NCBI GenBank assembly: GCA_025667525.1
Contig: CM046876.1
Location: forward strand, 81,323,512 to 81,387,511
Direction: 5' to 3'
Source of the DNA: Glebionis coronaria
Lineage: Eukaryota; Streptophyta; Magnoliopsida; Asterales; Asteraceae
DNA: 64,000 bases
This document shows, in pieces, positions 22,491 to 33,907 of this stretch (within the stretch, counting starts at the first letter, position 1; every line of letters starts with the position of its first letter). Under the pieces are notes generated by a model that was not told where the DNA came from, ran no database searches, and saw nothing but the letters and a program-made list of their open reading frames with translations. Both the position numbers and the translations under genes were made by a program.

Positions 22491-23739
22491 ATTGCTAATC
22501 GATCCTTAATCATCTCAGGCGTTTCCACTTGTCGATATTCTACCAGGTGCTGATGTTGCTCGTGAGTTGAAGATTTTACCAGATGGTGATGCTGCTAACA
22601 CTCTGAAGACCACACAGATGTTGATGCTGCTGATACTTTGAAAATCTCTCAAGATGCTGATGTCGTTCATACTATGAAGACTCTGCAGAACAAGGACGAA
22701 AAATATAAATTTGAAATTCCTGACAAGAATAAATTTCAACCATCAGACACTACCACCCTATTCCATGCTTTTACTTCCTCAGTTAGATGTCACATTTCAC
22801 TCAGCTAATCTTTCTGTCAGAAGAGTGGGAACTGATAACCAGCCGGCCACTCAGCAGAAATAATTACATTATTCACGGTCATGATAACGACCGTCAGGAA
22901 ACTGACAGACAAAGTAGTAGTGACAACCACCGTGCTTATAATTAATCAGTCAGTACCATCGGAACTCCGGAACGGACATGACCAGAAATACAGAGGTCAG
23001 TAGCCTAACCGGTCCACCAATCCTAGCAGTTACCGAAAATTCTTCAGTCTTGTTCAGATTCATCCACTAAAACACATGTCAAGAAATCAGTCAAGACATA
23101 AGTCTCGGGTATCATTTCGGAAGACCGTTCAGGACCCCAGTTACGATACACGTCATACGAATCTTTTATAAAAATACGAGTCAGAACTCATAACTCCAGT
23201 ATGTTTCTAAACCAGGCCCTCAGAAATTCAGGGTACCCTTCAGAAAGGGGTATACCCGTTCTATTATACCACGCATGAATAAGATCATTTAAAGTTCAGT
23301 CACCACCACTAGTGTATTATTCAAGTTAGACATGCAGTGCTTATTCTGTTGGGTTACAGACAAATACATTCAGCAGGATCTGCTATGTTTGCTTCACTTA
23401 TTCCTATGTCAACTTTATCTCAAATCAGGTAGTTACCTGCCTCCCAGTCAGAAAGGACTCAACAGTATCACCATATTTATTTAAGTCTTACTTCCAATTA
23501 ACGATAAGATCTGTCTTACTAAATTCTAAATATATTATTATACTTTCTGCCAGAAAAATCAGTACAAATTACGTCTACCTTACAAGCACGTGGCTTGTCA
23601 GTCCATAGCTACGAAGACTTTTACCTACCTGTTATAAATTCACTACTAAAATTCCTTAAATTCATGATCAGCAGATTATTCCAGAGTTCCAGATATAATT
23701 TCAGAAAGTTTTCAAGAAATTCCTTCCTATCCACGAGAC

Positions 23740-25210
23740 AGAAATTTAACATCGAGCTAGTCTCAAGAACAGAACCTGTTTTCAGAACTCTTGATCACAG
23801 GGCTTTAGCTAAGTTAAACGAGTTGCAGCATTTGCTGCAAGAGTTACAGAAATGAGGCTTTATTCGCCCCAGCGCACCATCAGGAAGTGCACCATTTCTG
23901 TCTATCAAGAAGAAGGCCGGTATCATGAGGTCATGTATCGACCACTGAAATTTTTACAAGATCACCTTTCTTAATCAATGTTCATTCCATGAATAGCAGG
24001 TTTATCTGATCTGCTACGATGTCTTAAAAATTTTCTAGAACAATTTCTGATCATGCTACCATCAGTGCTGAGAGAAAGAACATGATGTTCTCCAGACTGA
24101 TGTTGCACACATTACAGTCTTTCTAATAAAATTTTGATTTTATGCTTCCGAGCTCCCTAATGCTCCAGCTATATTATGAAATTTATGAATAAAATTTTTC
24201 CCATAATTCTCAGACAAAATCGTCAGTATATTCTTTGATCACATTTTGATGTGCTAAATTCTAGAGAAGAACACGAGAATCATCTTCTCACAGTTGTACA
24301 GAATCTTCGATAGGGAAAATTTTATACACAGCTATCCAGATATAAATTCCAATTAAACAAAGTGGCGTTTCTGAACCACCCTATTTTCAATAGAAAGAAA
24401 TTTCAGACAATCCTGCGAAGGTGAAGGCCATCACCTGATGGCCCCGACCGACGCCTGTGAACGTAGTATAAAATTTCTAGAACTCAATTGACTGCTACCG
24501 CAGAAATTGCTGACAGTTCTCACTAAAAATTCTTCCATGACTATTCAACCAGATTTCTACCAGGATGTTCCATAATCCCAAGCATAATTTTGATAGAAGC
24601 AGTATCACACATTCATGCAGCTATGTTCATACCTAGATGCCTGACATAGCGCAGGTTCAAGATAAAACGTCATCATGTCAGTGAGTTACTATAATCCTTA
24701 GAAATTTTTGAGCAGAAAGGAGACGAAATTCCACGAAATTTTTATCAATTACCACATACTCAGAAAAAGTATAAGACTATCTAAGTCATTGTCGACCATG
24801 TAATCAACCTACGCGTTTCCTTTCAACCGGAAGAATTACGCAGTAGCGGACATGCATAAAATTCAGCAGTAAATCATACGATTTCAAGGCATTCCATCGA
24901 CCGTCATATCAGACAGAACTCATGTTCACGATCACGTGTATGTTTACGTCCACTTTACGTTCATGGTTATTTTCACTTTCACGTTTACGTCTCATTCGCA
25001 GTATGATGCTGTTTTAGTTCATGTTTTGTGTTATCTCATGATTTAAGCTCACGTTAGCGTTCATAACATTGTTCACGTTCAAGTTCGTGTGCCATTTCAC
25101 GATACACGTTTCACAGTTTACTACCGAATATGGTTACAGAAACTGGAGAAACTAGACTCAAGTTTAGCAAAGCTATTCCATAACCAGGCAGACGTTTCAC
25201 ATCTCAGGCC
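23740..25210 (+). pseudogene. Remnants of gypsy RT, RT thumb and integrase
   Basis: Scattered translations match the gypsy pol order despite many stops. RT entry LAKLNELQHLLQELQK, stop, GFIRPSAPSGSAPFLS, then KKAGIMRSCIDH (23800-23950). The RT-thumb/RNase H junction NPAKVKAI...WPRPTPVNVV is at about 24407-24465. Integrase-like VIVDHV is at about 24790, and a DTRFT...LQK block at 25100-25200. Order and spacing agree with a once normal pol. No stretch is long enough to function. Confidence 0.8.
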
Positions 25211-25480
25211 GTATCGTTTGGCATTCCTTCCTCATTCAGCATACGTTTATGATATCTCCATGTATCACGTTCATGATAAAATTCACGTGTCACGTTTACA
25301 GTATGTTTCACGTATCACGTTCATGATACACCCATGCACAACGTTCATCAGATGATCGCGAACTACGTTCACAATTGACTCACGTAGCACGTTCACAATT
25401 GTTCACGTAGTTCGTCCCTATATATTGTCAGCAGTTGCTCAAAGTTATTAATGTTGTCTTTCCGAATATTTACACGTACC
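24890..25480 (+). repeat. ACGT-core-rich degenerate repeats
   Basis: Dense, irregular recurrence of CACGTTCA, TCACGTTCATGA and ACGTTTAC words, overlapping the integrase remnant. It looks like local expansion of a short word in dead pol sequence. No fixed unit length is evident. Confidence 0.55.
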
Positions 25481-25944
25481 GTTTCATGTATCATAAATGC
25501 TATAGTTTATTCAGTCTATTAGATTCATAAAATCCATATCAAGTATGGAACTAGAAACTAGTAGGCATCGTCAAGACAGAGTCATCAGGACCAAGAGTTT
25601 TTCTTGTGTTTAGATATTTGAAGGAACCGGTTCGAGTGGAAGGTCACTTGAAATGGAGGAGTCCATCCGGACTTCTCATCATTTCCTTCAATAAATTAGG
25701 TAGGTCCTTCCAGTCAGGCTACGTTCAATGTTCTTTCAGTCATGTCACGTTACATGTTCACTCCAGTCATGTCATGGTTATACCTTTCAACAGCATTATG
25801 TCTTAATTAGAAGACGAATTATCCTTTCAGCTCATAGACCTTTCCAGCTTTCATGTTCTTTCAGTATATGTGTTCTTTAAGCTAATACGTCTTTCAGCCT
25901 ACGTATACTTTCAGCTTTTACCCCAACCAGCTTAAATACCTTAT

Positions 25945-26047
25945 AATTCGAGGACGAATTCTCCTTTTTAGAGGGGAAGAATTTTAAAACTCAGTACGGT
26001 CGTATTCTTAATTCGGGGACGAATTATTCTTTTTAGAGGGGAAGAAT
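25945..26047 (+). other. Duplicated polypurine tract before 3' LTR
   Basis: The block GGACGAATT...TTTTTAGAGGGGAAGAAT occurs twice, with PPT cores at 25971-25982 and 26036-26047. The second abuts TGTAAAACCC of the 3' LTR. The first is followed by TTTAAAACTC, a decayed LTR start, suggesting a 65-bp tandem duplication of PPT plus LTR edge. Confidence 0.75.
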
Positions 26048-28663
26048 TGTAAAACCCGCTTTTAAAGACCACAAACATTAATTACGTACAGTCACAGCTC
26101 AAATTTTTGAACGTTTCGTAACTATTTATTTCAGAAAAATAATTAGTATTATTTATTCAGTATTACGTAAGTATTATTACGCAGAAAATAATCAATAGTT
26201 TCAGGAATTAAAGCACGAGAAATAAAACATGTATGCACGACATTTAGAAGTGTCAAAAAAAAATTTAATAATAAACATATCCAGCCCAAAAAAAAATATA
26301 TATATAAACATGTTCCTACAATGGGCTAAGCCCAGACCGATTTTCTTTAAACAACAGGGAAAACAAATGCGTTACTTTCATGCCCACTTTGTAAAAAAAA
26401 AACATTCGAGGGTTTTAAAACCCTAGAGCCGCCGGCCTGGAGAAACAAAAAAAAAGGAGGAGAAGGTTTGGCTGCGGGTTGATGAGCTACGGAGGGTGTT
26501 CATGTTCTTTAGTCTTGATCCATTCACAATGGTAATTACATAATCCTAAACCCCACTCACTTCGTGTAGGTATGAATCAAGTTGATGGAACCATGAACTT
26601 TTGTTTATAATTAATCTGATTATGAAATGGAATAAATCTTTTGACCAAATCTGATTCGGGTAACATGAGAACCGAGACCTCCATAGGTCTCGGTGGGTTG
26701 TTGGTTCAGCAATAGACGAGGGGTCTAGTTGGGATGGCAGCAGCGAACAACCATCAGTGGGGGTGGGTTTTACTGGCCAGCCGTGACCACCTAAGGGTTG
26801 CTGGTGCGTTTTTTGTCAGCCTCGAACCACACAAACAGGGGCAGCCTGGGGGACTGTGGACGAACCCAACAGTCAGGAGTGCGTTTGGGACTGCAGTTTC
26901 CAGCAAGGGTGTTTGGATCTGTATATAAAAATATAACTAACATTGGGAAACATATAAAGGCAACGGGAACTCTTTAACCAGAAAATAAAAAGGGTTTAGT
27001 TTGAGATTAGCGACAGTTTGGTGACAATAAATTATGTCGCAAAATCTGGTTATTGACAGTTTTTAAAAAAAAAACTCAATTTTTAGCGACACTTTTAGTG
27101 ACACAGATTTTTGTCACTAAATTCGTATAGGCAGATTTTTATATGGTTGTGATTTGTTTAAGTGCGACCGAGAAGGGTTACCTCGGTAGGCTCGGAGCAT
27201 AAATTGTAATAATAAAATGAAGATTTTTATATTATACTTTTTGTTAATTGTTTTATAATATATTTAAAAGTTATATTTTAAATGAATTTAAATCCAAATA
27301 GTTTTTTTTAAATATTTTAAAAGGGTATAGCTTTATAATATGAATTAAATTGTTTTAGAAACCTTTTAATTAGAAACCTTATGTGTTAACGAGTTAATTT
27401 TATAGTATGAGATAAAGTCGGAACTCGTTTGTATCATAATCGTTAGTAGATCGTTAATATATTATAAAGAATTATTATAAGTTCAAATTCATCAGTTAAT
27501 ATACGCACAGATTTCTAGAAATATAAATAAATAAATGAGAAGCCAATAAAATCAGTAGATTAAATAAAGATCAGATCACTTATTCGTGTCTATTATCATT
27601 TGTAGCTTCCGTGAAGCCGAGTAGCTTTTCGTTCAGTCTTCCATTCAGTCAGTTACTGGACTAGAGGTACGGATTTCCGTCCTTTCAGTAAGGACTTCCT
27701 TTCTATGCATGATTAGGATTCCCCATCTTCAGCCAAATGTTTTTCCCCAATATATGTTTAAACTTATCAGTAATCATGGTAAGAATTAAATAAATTGCCT
27801 GAGCATTATATACAAGCATGACTAGTTTATGTACTAGTTACGGAGGTACCGTAACCACGGCATTAGAGGCACCGGTGTCGTGACTCACATGCAGGAGAGT
27901 GATATCCTGCATCGTCCCACTCAGCTCAGCTTGGCCATTTTATCAGTATTATTAGTGGGGCGTATGGATGCATCCTAGGCTACAGTCTACAGTTTAGCAG
28001 GTGAATGTGGTGTGTGCTCTACATCCTTCACATTAGAGCTGATCCCTCCACCCAGCACAGTTATTTAGAGGTCACCCCTCTACAGCATGACGAGGTCACC
28101 CCTCTATGTATTCATGCAGCAGTTGTTACAGCACATGACCTATATAAGCTCTTGGCAATTAAAATATAGTAAATGCATGTTATACAGATTTAACAGATAA
28201 CAGTTCAGTTTCATTATTGATAAATCAGACTTTACAGATTATTTACAGATTTTCGCTGCAACTTTACTTATCAGTCATACAGCTTCAGTATTTATCATCT
28301 ACTTCATTTCAGTAATTCCTTATCATGCTTCATATCCGTTCACTGAGCGTTATGCTCAGCCGTAGTTCCTTTCATGTTCTAACGGCAGGTACACCAGGAC
28401 GCTTTTAGAGCATGTGCATTTGGATGGAAGCTATCCAGACTTCTTGCTTTATGCATTGCTTACATTGTTCCGTTTATTTGGACATTGTTTAGTCCTTTCA
28501 TTTAGTATTTTATTTTTCATGTTTTAGGCTTATGTTTGGATTGCCGATGTTTGATTCCGGTATTTCCTTTATGGTCAGTTAATGTTTTAGTACATTTACC
28601 TTATGCTTTGATGACACGTCATAAATACACGTAACGGTCCACTTATCCAAGTGGGTTGTTACA
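26048..28663 (+). repeat. gypsy 3' LTR (2616 bp)
   Basis: Near-identical to 18633-21252, same TG...CA ends, followed by the TSD ATCAC and then the 3' flank of the sHSP gene (stop codon 126 bp further on). Confidence 0.95.
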
Positions 28664-28793
28664 ATCACATTCAGTAACAAAACTATGAAATTACAATCAT
28701 AGCATCCATCGTACGATAAAAAAAACACAAAACAAACACAACTTACATTAAATATATATTATTATGGATATGTAATACACAAAACTAACTAGT

Positions 28794-29375
28794 TCAAGCA
28801 GCAGCCTTCGTTGCTTTTATATCTTCACCAGATGTCGTCCCATGCTCCACAATATCAATAACCTTAGACTGTTTCTTTTCATGAGCCATCTTCGGAACCT
28901 TGATCTTTAGAACACCGTCTTCAAGGTGCGCTTTTATGTTCTCCAAATCCGCATTCGCAGGCAGCTTGAATTGTCTCCAGAACTTACCACTTGTTCTTTC
29001 GGCCCTGTGCCATTTATCTCCGTCTGCTTCTTCCTCGGCCTTCTTCTCTCCGCTTACTTTCAAAACCCTGTTGTCTTCAACTTCTATCTTTATGTCTTCT
29101 CTCTTCATACCAGGGACATCTAGAGATATCACGTGATGCATGGAAGTCTCCTTCCAATCTGCACGTGCCAAGTTTACCGTTTCCAGATTCTTAGCGAGAT
29201 TATTGAATGGGTTTTGTTCGAGGATCTTAAATGGGTCTTCGGATGGGATCATCATGTCCCATAAAGGTCTATTATTGTATGGGATTAAAGCTTCGGCTTT
29301 TGTGGGTAACAAAACTATCATCGATGCTATTGTTGTTAGCAATAGAATGATCATATGTTGCTTCGACATCGTCAT
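28794..29375 (-). CDS. ER-type small heat-shock protein (HSP20 family), 193 aa
   Basis: Single-exon sHSP. An N-terminal signal peptide (about 1-29, hydrophobic core IILLLTTIASMIVLLPT ending at TKAEA) points to the secretory pathway. The alpha-crystallin domain spans about residues 72-163 (RADWKET, HVISLDVPGMKREDIKIEVE, LEDGVLKIKVPK). A C-terminal V-I-D-I motif (172-175) is the usual oligomerisation motif. sHSPs hold unfolding proteins in an ATP-independent way; with a signal peptide this resembles plant HSP22-type ER sHSPs. The C-terminus ends KATKAAA, without an obvious KDEL-type retention signal, so ER residence is inferred from family and not proven. A perfect heat-shock element and TATA-like box lie upstream. 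MTM at the start offers an alternative Met at residue 3. Confidence 0.92.
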   Translation of the reverse strand: MTMSKQHMIILLLTTIASMIVLLPTKAEALIPYNNRPLWDMMIPSEDPFKILEQNPFNNLAKNLETVNLARADWKETSMHHVISLDVPGMKREDIKIEVEDNRVLKVSGEKKAEEEADGDKWHRAERTSGKFWRQFKLPANADLENIKAHLEDGVLKIKVPKMAHEKKQSKVIDIVEHGTTSGEDIKATKAAA

Positions 29376-29482
29376 ATATATTAGTGATTTTGAAATGTAA
29401 GTTTTAATAGTGGCAAACGATTAAGAGAATGTATTGTAAGATTGTATACGTTTGAGTTGTGGTTGATGTGTGGATCGTTGGA

Positions 29483-29568
29483 TATAAATAGGTGTTGTGG
29501 AAGGACCTATGAGTTTCGAGATGTTGAAAGATGTCGAGGTTACCAGGGTCATCATGAACTTTCTGGAA
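29483..29568 (-). promoter_or_regulatory. sHSP promoter: heat-shock element and TATA-like box
   Basis: On the gene strand TTCCAGAAAGTTC (29568-29556) is a perfect three-unit heat-shock element (TTCnnGAAnnTTC), the binding site of heat-shock factors. About 66 bp downstream is the AT-rich TATTTATA (29490-29483), some 110 bp upstream of the ATG. The gene is therefore probably heat-induced. Confidence 0.8.
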
Positions 29569-29689
29569 AAGGAAAAAGTGTTTGGTCGTGATGACATCAA
29601 CCTATGGGTACATGGCCAACTGTACGATGCCACCTCACCATGAAGTAAATAAAACACGAACGAAAAACCTAACCGAATTAGATCCAACA

Positions 29690-29984
29690 GAACCGAAAAT
29701 CCCGAGGCGACTATATAATTTAGGTTTATTTTTTTCTGTTTTTAACTTAAAATCGAATTGAGCCGAACCAAATAAAATCGACATAAATATAAATAACTAA
29801 AAATCGAACATAAATTGGTCGGTTTAGTTTTGATCTGTTTGACTCGACTCGATTTACCTGTTTAGTTTAGTTTTTGGTTGGTTTTGTTCAGACCTAAAAG
29901 CTTTCGTTGCAAAAAATTTAACAACTAACTTTTAGTTTTTTTCCAACTAAACTATACATGATATAGCAATGAATCGTTAACCAT
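29690..29984. other. Intergenic DNA with CGAACCGAA-type low-complexity words
   Basis: No coding sequence seen. It contains AACCGAA, GAGCCGAACC and the opposite-strand GGTCGGTTTAG words common in degenerate plant repeats. Confidence 0.4.
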
Positions 29985-30210
29985 CTGGTTTAGCTCAGCT
30001 GGCAACCAAGGATTAACTAAATGGTTTTGTTTAGGGAGGTTTCTTGGAAGTCTTGGGTTCAAAACCTGTCAAAGACTTTTCAGGCAAATCGGATAAGAAG
30101 TCTAACATAACTAGGCGAAGGTTCGAAGAAGACATTCTTCAACTTGAATATCATTGCACGATTCGACCCACTAACCACTAACATTTGTCGTTCTAAAGAA
30201 AAATAAACCG
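29985..30210 (+). mobile_element. Probable tRNA-derived SINE
   Basis: An RNA polymerase III A-box (TAGCTCAGCTGG, 29991-30002) and B-box (GGGTTCAAAACC, 30055-30066) lie in the right order, 64 bp apart. That is wider than in an ordinary tRNA gene. No cloverleaf is evident. The A/T-rich tail near 30200 would be the 3' end. Could also be a decayed tRNA gene. Confidence 0.5.
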
Positions 30211-30671
30211 TTGGTTGGAACTAGTGGTAAAAAAAATTAGACAATTTTTATTCAAAAATATATGAAAAATTGATCATAACTTTTAATACAAAATTTAATT
30301 AATTTATTTATAAAAATAATTCTTGTTACTACATTCATTGGTTTGGCTTGTGACAGTGATGGGTGAAAATTTTATATTCAACTCAAAGATAAAAGTTGTA
30401 AATCTCTTTGGTGGTTTCTTGAATTATTAAAAGCATATTTGGTATGAAAAATTTATGACCAAAACGGTCTAACTATATCAAAATATAATGTGTTATCATT
30501 AATTGAAGGAAAATAGTGATTTCGAGTTATGTAACTGACAGATCGTCCTCAAATTTGTACGAAAAAATGCAAATGCATGGATCTTGGATTTAGCCCTTGG
30601 AATTTGTGATCATATGTAGCCGTGCACATTTTGTTTTTTTACGATAATCGGCTACTACCCTACCCGATTTT
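30211..30671. other. AT-rich intergenic DNA
   Basis: No gene, RNA or clear repeat recognised here. Confidence 0.4.
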
Positions 30672-30725
30672 TGTAACACCTCAAAAATCGGTCAACGAAA
30701 GCGGTAAAGCTCGGGGGTTGTTACA
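30672..30725 (+). repeat. 54-bp LTR-end relic (TGTAACACC...GTTGTTACA)
   Basis: Starts TGTAACACC and ends GTTGTTACA. It has the typical start and end of gypsy LTRs (compare ends at 28655-28663 and 45203-45211), but only 54 bp long. Most simply an LTR with an internal deletion. No flanking duplication is clear. Confidence 0.4.
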
Positions 30726-30753
30726 TCATAATAAAAAAGTACAAGGTGCAAGA

Positions 30754-31847
30754 TGATAGGTGTGAAAACACCCATCCTTTTACCATTTAATTATAATAAT
30801 AACCAAGCCAAAACGTGTATTTTATGTCATAAATGTCGGAATTATGTGTGGTTTGTGTTTTTGTTGTGATTTAGGATCGAAAGATGAAAAAGGAAGAAAA
30901 CACGGGCTTTCACGGGCTTTTATCGAAGAAATCGAGAAAAGACGAAGTCAAAAGATCAAGAGTGAAAAAAGAACGGAAGTCCAAGGCCTATTCTGAAGAT
31001 TTATCGAGGAAGAAGTCTAAAGACGGAAGTTTAATGAAGTCGGAGAACTCAAGTCTAATAAATGAAGAAAATTATAAGACGAGTTAAATTTATATCGACA
31101 AATCCCAAGACGACGTCGAGAAAGACAAAGAATTTAAATCGATTCGAGACAAGAAGAAAGAAAGAAGAAAGCTCCAACACATTTTTCCTCCTCTTATATA
31201 AACCCTCCTAATATGTCATTAGGAGGAGTTAGTCATTTTAGGAGTAGATTAGTTTAGGAGTAGGAGTAGATTACTTTCTCTCTCTAGATTTATTTCATGT
31301 TCTTAAGCTTTTCTTTCAAGTTTTCTTAATCTTTAATCTTTAATCTTGTACTTTTGAATCTTTAATCTTCATCTTATTTCAAGCTTTTTCCAATCATTCT
31401 CATTCTTCTCTTCTTGTTTTAAAAATCTGTTGTCTTGTTTGATTAATCTTAAAGTTTTCATCTTTATGCTTATTTCATTAAAGTGTTTATCTTTTTATTC
31501 TTATCATTTTTATGTGATTCATGGTTTTAGATTATAGTGCTTATTGCTTATTTTATATTTTTCTTATTTTTAAATAAGTTAATTTGGTAGATTAATATTT
31601 TTATAAAGAGTTGATTTTAAATATTTTGATTATTTAGTGTTTTTAAAAGTTTTTAAATTTTGGCTTATTTGCTTTTTCTTAAAGTTGATTTGGTTAAGTT
31701 TTTAGATAAATAAGTTGATTTGGTAGATTAATATTTTTATAAAAAGTTGATTTTTAATATTTAGTTTATTTTGTGTTTTTAAAGTTTTTAAGTTGTGGCT
31801 TATTTAGTTTTTCTTAAAATCTTTTTGGTTAAAGTTTTGATAAAGTG
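30754..31847 (+). repeat. Athila-type LTR fragment, cut by copia-type LTR
   Basis: Begins TGATAGGTGTGAAAACACCC, matching the starts of the other two Athila-type LTRs (minus strand at 51256, + strand at 62296). TATA box TATATAAA at 31195-31202. The right end stops where the 288-bp LTR begins (31848). The left flank has no PPT, so it is probably a 5' or solo LTR. Short open frames inside are not supported as genes. Confidence 0.75.
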
Positions 31848-32135
31848 TGTTAGCCTTAAAATGTGTGCGACTAACGGAATTACATTAGTTTCATAGCCGG
31901 GACTTGCAAGGACTAATATTGTCATATGTAAAGTCCGGGTCCTGGGCTATATAAACCCCTCCATACTTCCATGGAGGGGTGAGGCTTATCATTTCTTGTT
32001 TTCCCTTTCTCTCACTAGAATAAAACACACACTTTTATTCTTACTTGTTTCTCTCTCTACTATGGCTAAACAACACTTCTATCCTCCCCGACCTCCGGAT
32101 CTTTTACCCGTGTTAATAGTGAATCCAACTTAACA
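31848..32135 (+). repeat. 5' LTR (288 bp) of copia-type element
   Basis: TGTTAGCCTTAAAATG ... CCAACTTAACA. TATA box at 31949-31956. Differs from 44207-44494 by only a few bases. Confidence 0.93.
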
Positions 32136-32137
32136 AT

Positions 32138-32150
32138 TGGCATTAGAGCT
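32138..32150 (+). other. PBS-like site (TGGCATTAGAGCT)
   Basis: Correct position, three bases after the LTR. It differs from the usual TGGTATCAGAGC at two bases; priming efficiency would be uncertain. Confidence 0.6.
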
Positions 32151-32499
32151 AACCGGGGGTGTTTTGTGTTTTTGATTCGTGATCTTGTTCGTGTTTATGC
32201 TTGATTCGATCTCGGTATGAATTTCTTATCATTCTCTAAAATCTGTCCATTGTTTGTTGTGTCATTTGTCTTATCTGATTTCTCATATATCAGTTATCAC
32301 TTTTATCCCGTTATCACTTTTATCTTGTTTACTGTTTCCTTTTGTATCATTTTTTAAAGTGTTATGTGTCATTGCATTCATCTCGAAATCTGTCACTTTA
32401 TCATTTTGTTGGGAATATGACAAGGAAACATTAACAGTATTTTATTAGGAAAAGGACAGATACAACAAAGTTTCAGGATCCATGTTTTTCTGTATCAAA

Positions 32500-32890
32500 A
32501 CCCCTTTCCGATGGTCTTATTCCGATGCACATTCAGACGGCATATTCAGATGGGGAATCTCAGCTACATTCCGATGGGTTATATTTTGATACTTTGCGAT
32601 GGGTTTGACTGTACCTATTGCTATGGGACTCATTCTGATGGGTCTCATTGCGATGGGTGGTTTGACCTATCGCAATGGTATATTAAGGCAACATGCTGCT
32701 GAAATTTTTTGAAACATTCCGATGGATGTGAAAAACATTCTGATGGGTGTTAGAAAACCTTGTGATACCTTTTTCTGAAATCATTCCGATGGGGAGTTTT
32801 GTTACATTGTGATGGACACTTTCAACATTGCGATGACTTGTACTTAAGATGATAATATTGCGATGACTTTCAGAAACAATTGTGACACAA
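32500..32890 (+). repeat. Leader array of ATTCCGATGGG-like units
   Basis: Irregularly spaced copies of ATTCCGATGGG, ATTCTGATGGG and ATTGCGATGGG lie downstream of the PBS in element-sense orientation. It is looser than the arrays at 4407 and 15815 but has the same TTCCGA core and location. Confidence 0.75.
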
Positions 32891-33902
32891 AACCCATCTA
32901 TTATCAATCAACTCAGACCGACTCTATCTACTTCCATCGACATATGAATCATCTAAGAACACTTAAACCATCTCAGACTCAAACAAACATATTAATTAAG
33001 ATCTCAGTTTGTCTTCGTGTTATTCAATAAAGTACTGACCATTAAAAGTTCATAAATCACGAAAACGACATTTCAACACAGATCTGTGAGATTAAAAACC
33101 CATCTTTGATATTCGAATCTTAATTAATTAGAACATAAACATGTATGTTTAGTTCCTCTTTGATTCGTTTAACACAAGATCAACATGCAATAAAGTTAAA
33201 CCTACATGAGACCTTGTTAAATCAAGACCTTGAAGTTGTTGACTTCGATGGTACATGGATTATACAAGCAGAAAGGATTAATTAGGGATATGGTGGGTCA
33301 TCTATGTTGTTTGGTTTCATCAGTAAGAGTGGTTATGGTGATTTGGAAGATGCGAAAAGGGACGGAGTTCTCTAATATAGGAAGCAGTTGATGATATTTA
33401 GGAGATGAAAGGTTGCGGGCGGAGTTAACTATGTGAAGTGATTAGGTTTGCTACACCTAATTATATGGAATCAGCATGTTGTTTATCTCATCCGTGATTT
33501 GATTATATTATCAAATTCTAGCAGTCCAAGATGCATATGGGCTGCTCCCTCTAAATTATCTGAATGTTGAGTAAACAGATGGTCAGTTATCAATTTGTAT
33601 CGCAAGATACATTGTGGTAGGCTGGATCTTTCTTGGGTTTGGCTTACTTCTTTCGGGCCAGTATAACTCACACAGTGATGGGCCGAATACTTTTATTAGT
33701 TGTGATACAAGGTTGAATGAGTGATTTGGTTATACTGTTATGTGATTTGGATTATTGGATGTGCGGATAATAGGTATATGGTGATTATGGGTTATTCGAT
33801 CCGCGCATCAGTTGGCCATATGACTAATTTGGGCTTTCAAGTAAAGTTTGCTAGACAACGTTGACATCTTCTCATTCTTTAGTCATCGTTGGATCTATAG
33901 TA
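32891..33902 (+). other. Non-coding internal DNA of the copia-type element (left part)
   Basis: No recognisable gag or pol in any frame; AT-rich. Ends at the TSD (AACGA, 33903-33907) of the nested Sirevirus-like element. Confidence 0.6.
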
Positions 33903-33907
33903 AACGA

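Larger units (their letters stand above)
18633..28663 (+). mobile_element. Ty3/gypsy element, 10.0 kb, long LTRs, TSD ATCAC
   Basis: Two direct 2.6-kb LTRs (18633-21252, 26048-28663) with TG...CA ends, PBS after the first and PPT before the second. Target-site copies ATCAC are at 18628-18632 and 28664-28668. The LTRs are nearly identical by eye (about 98-99%, not computed). Internal DNA (21253-26047) has only fragments of gypsy pol, so the element is non-autonomous. It is inserted between the sHSP gene and the RING-H2 pair. Confidence 0.96.

Noticed and set aside
26734..26928. Captured host exon in the gypsy LTR (64-codon frame beginning MAAANNHQWG)
   Set aside because: The copy in the other LTR (19324) differs and no splice structure or known domain is seen; not supported as a gene.
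29991..30066. Functional tRNA gene
   Set aside because: A and B boxes are too far apart and no cloverleaf can be drawn; SINE is more likely.
30884..31087. 67-codon Lys-rich ORF
   Set aside because: Lies in an Athila-type LTR between its start and TATA box; no conservation evidence.
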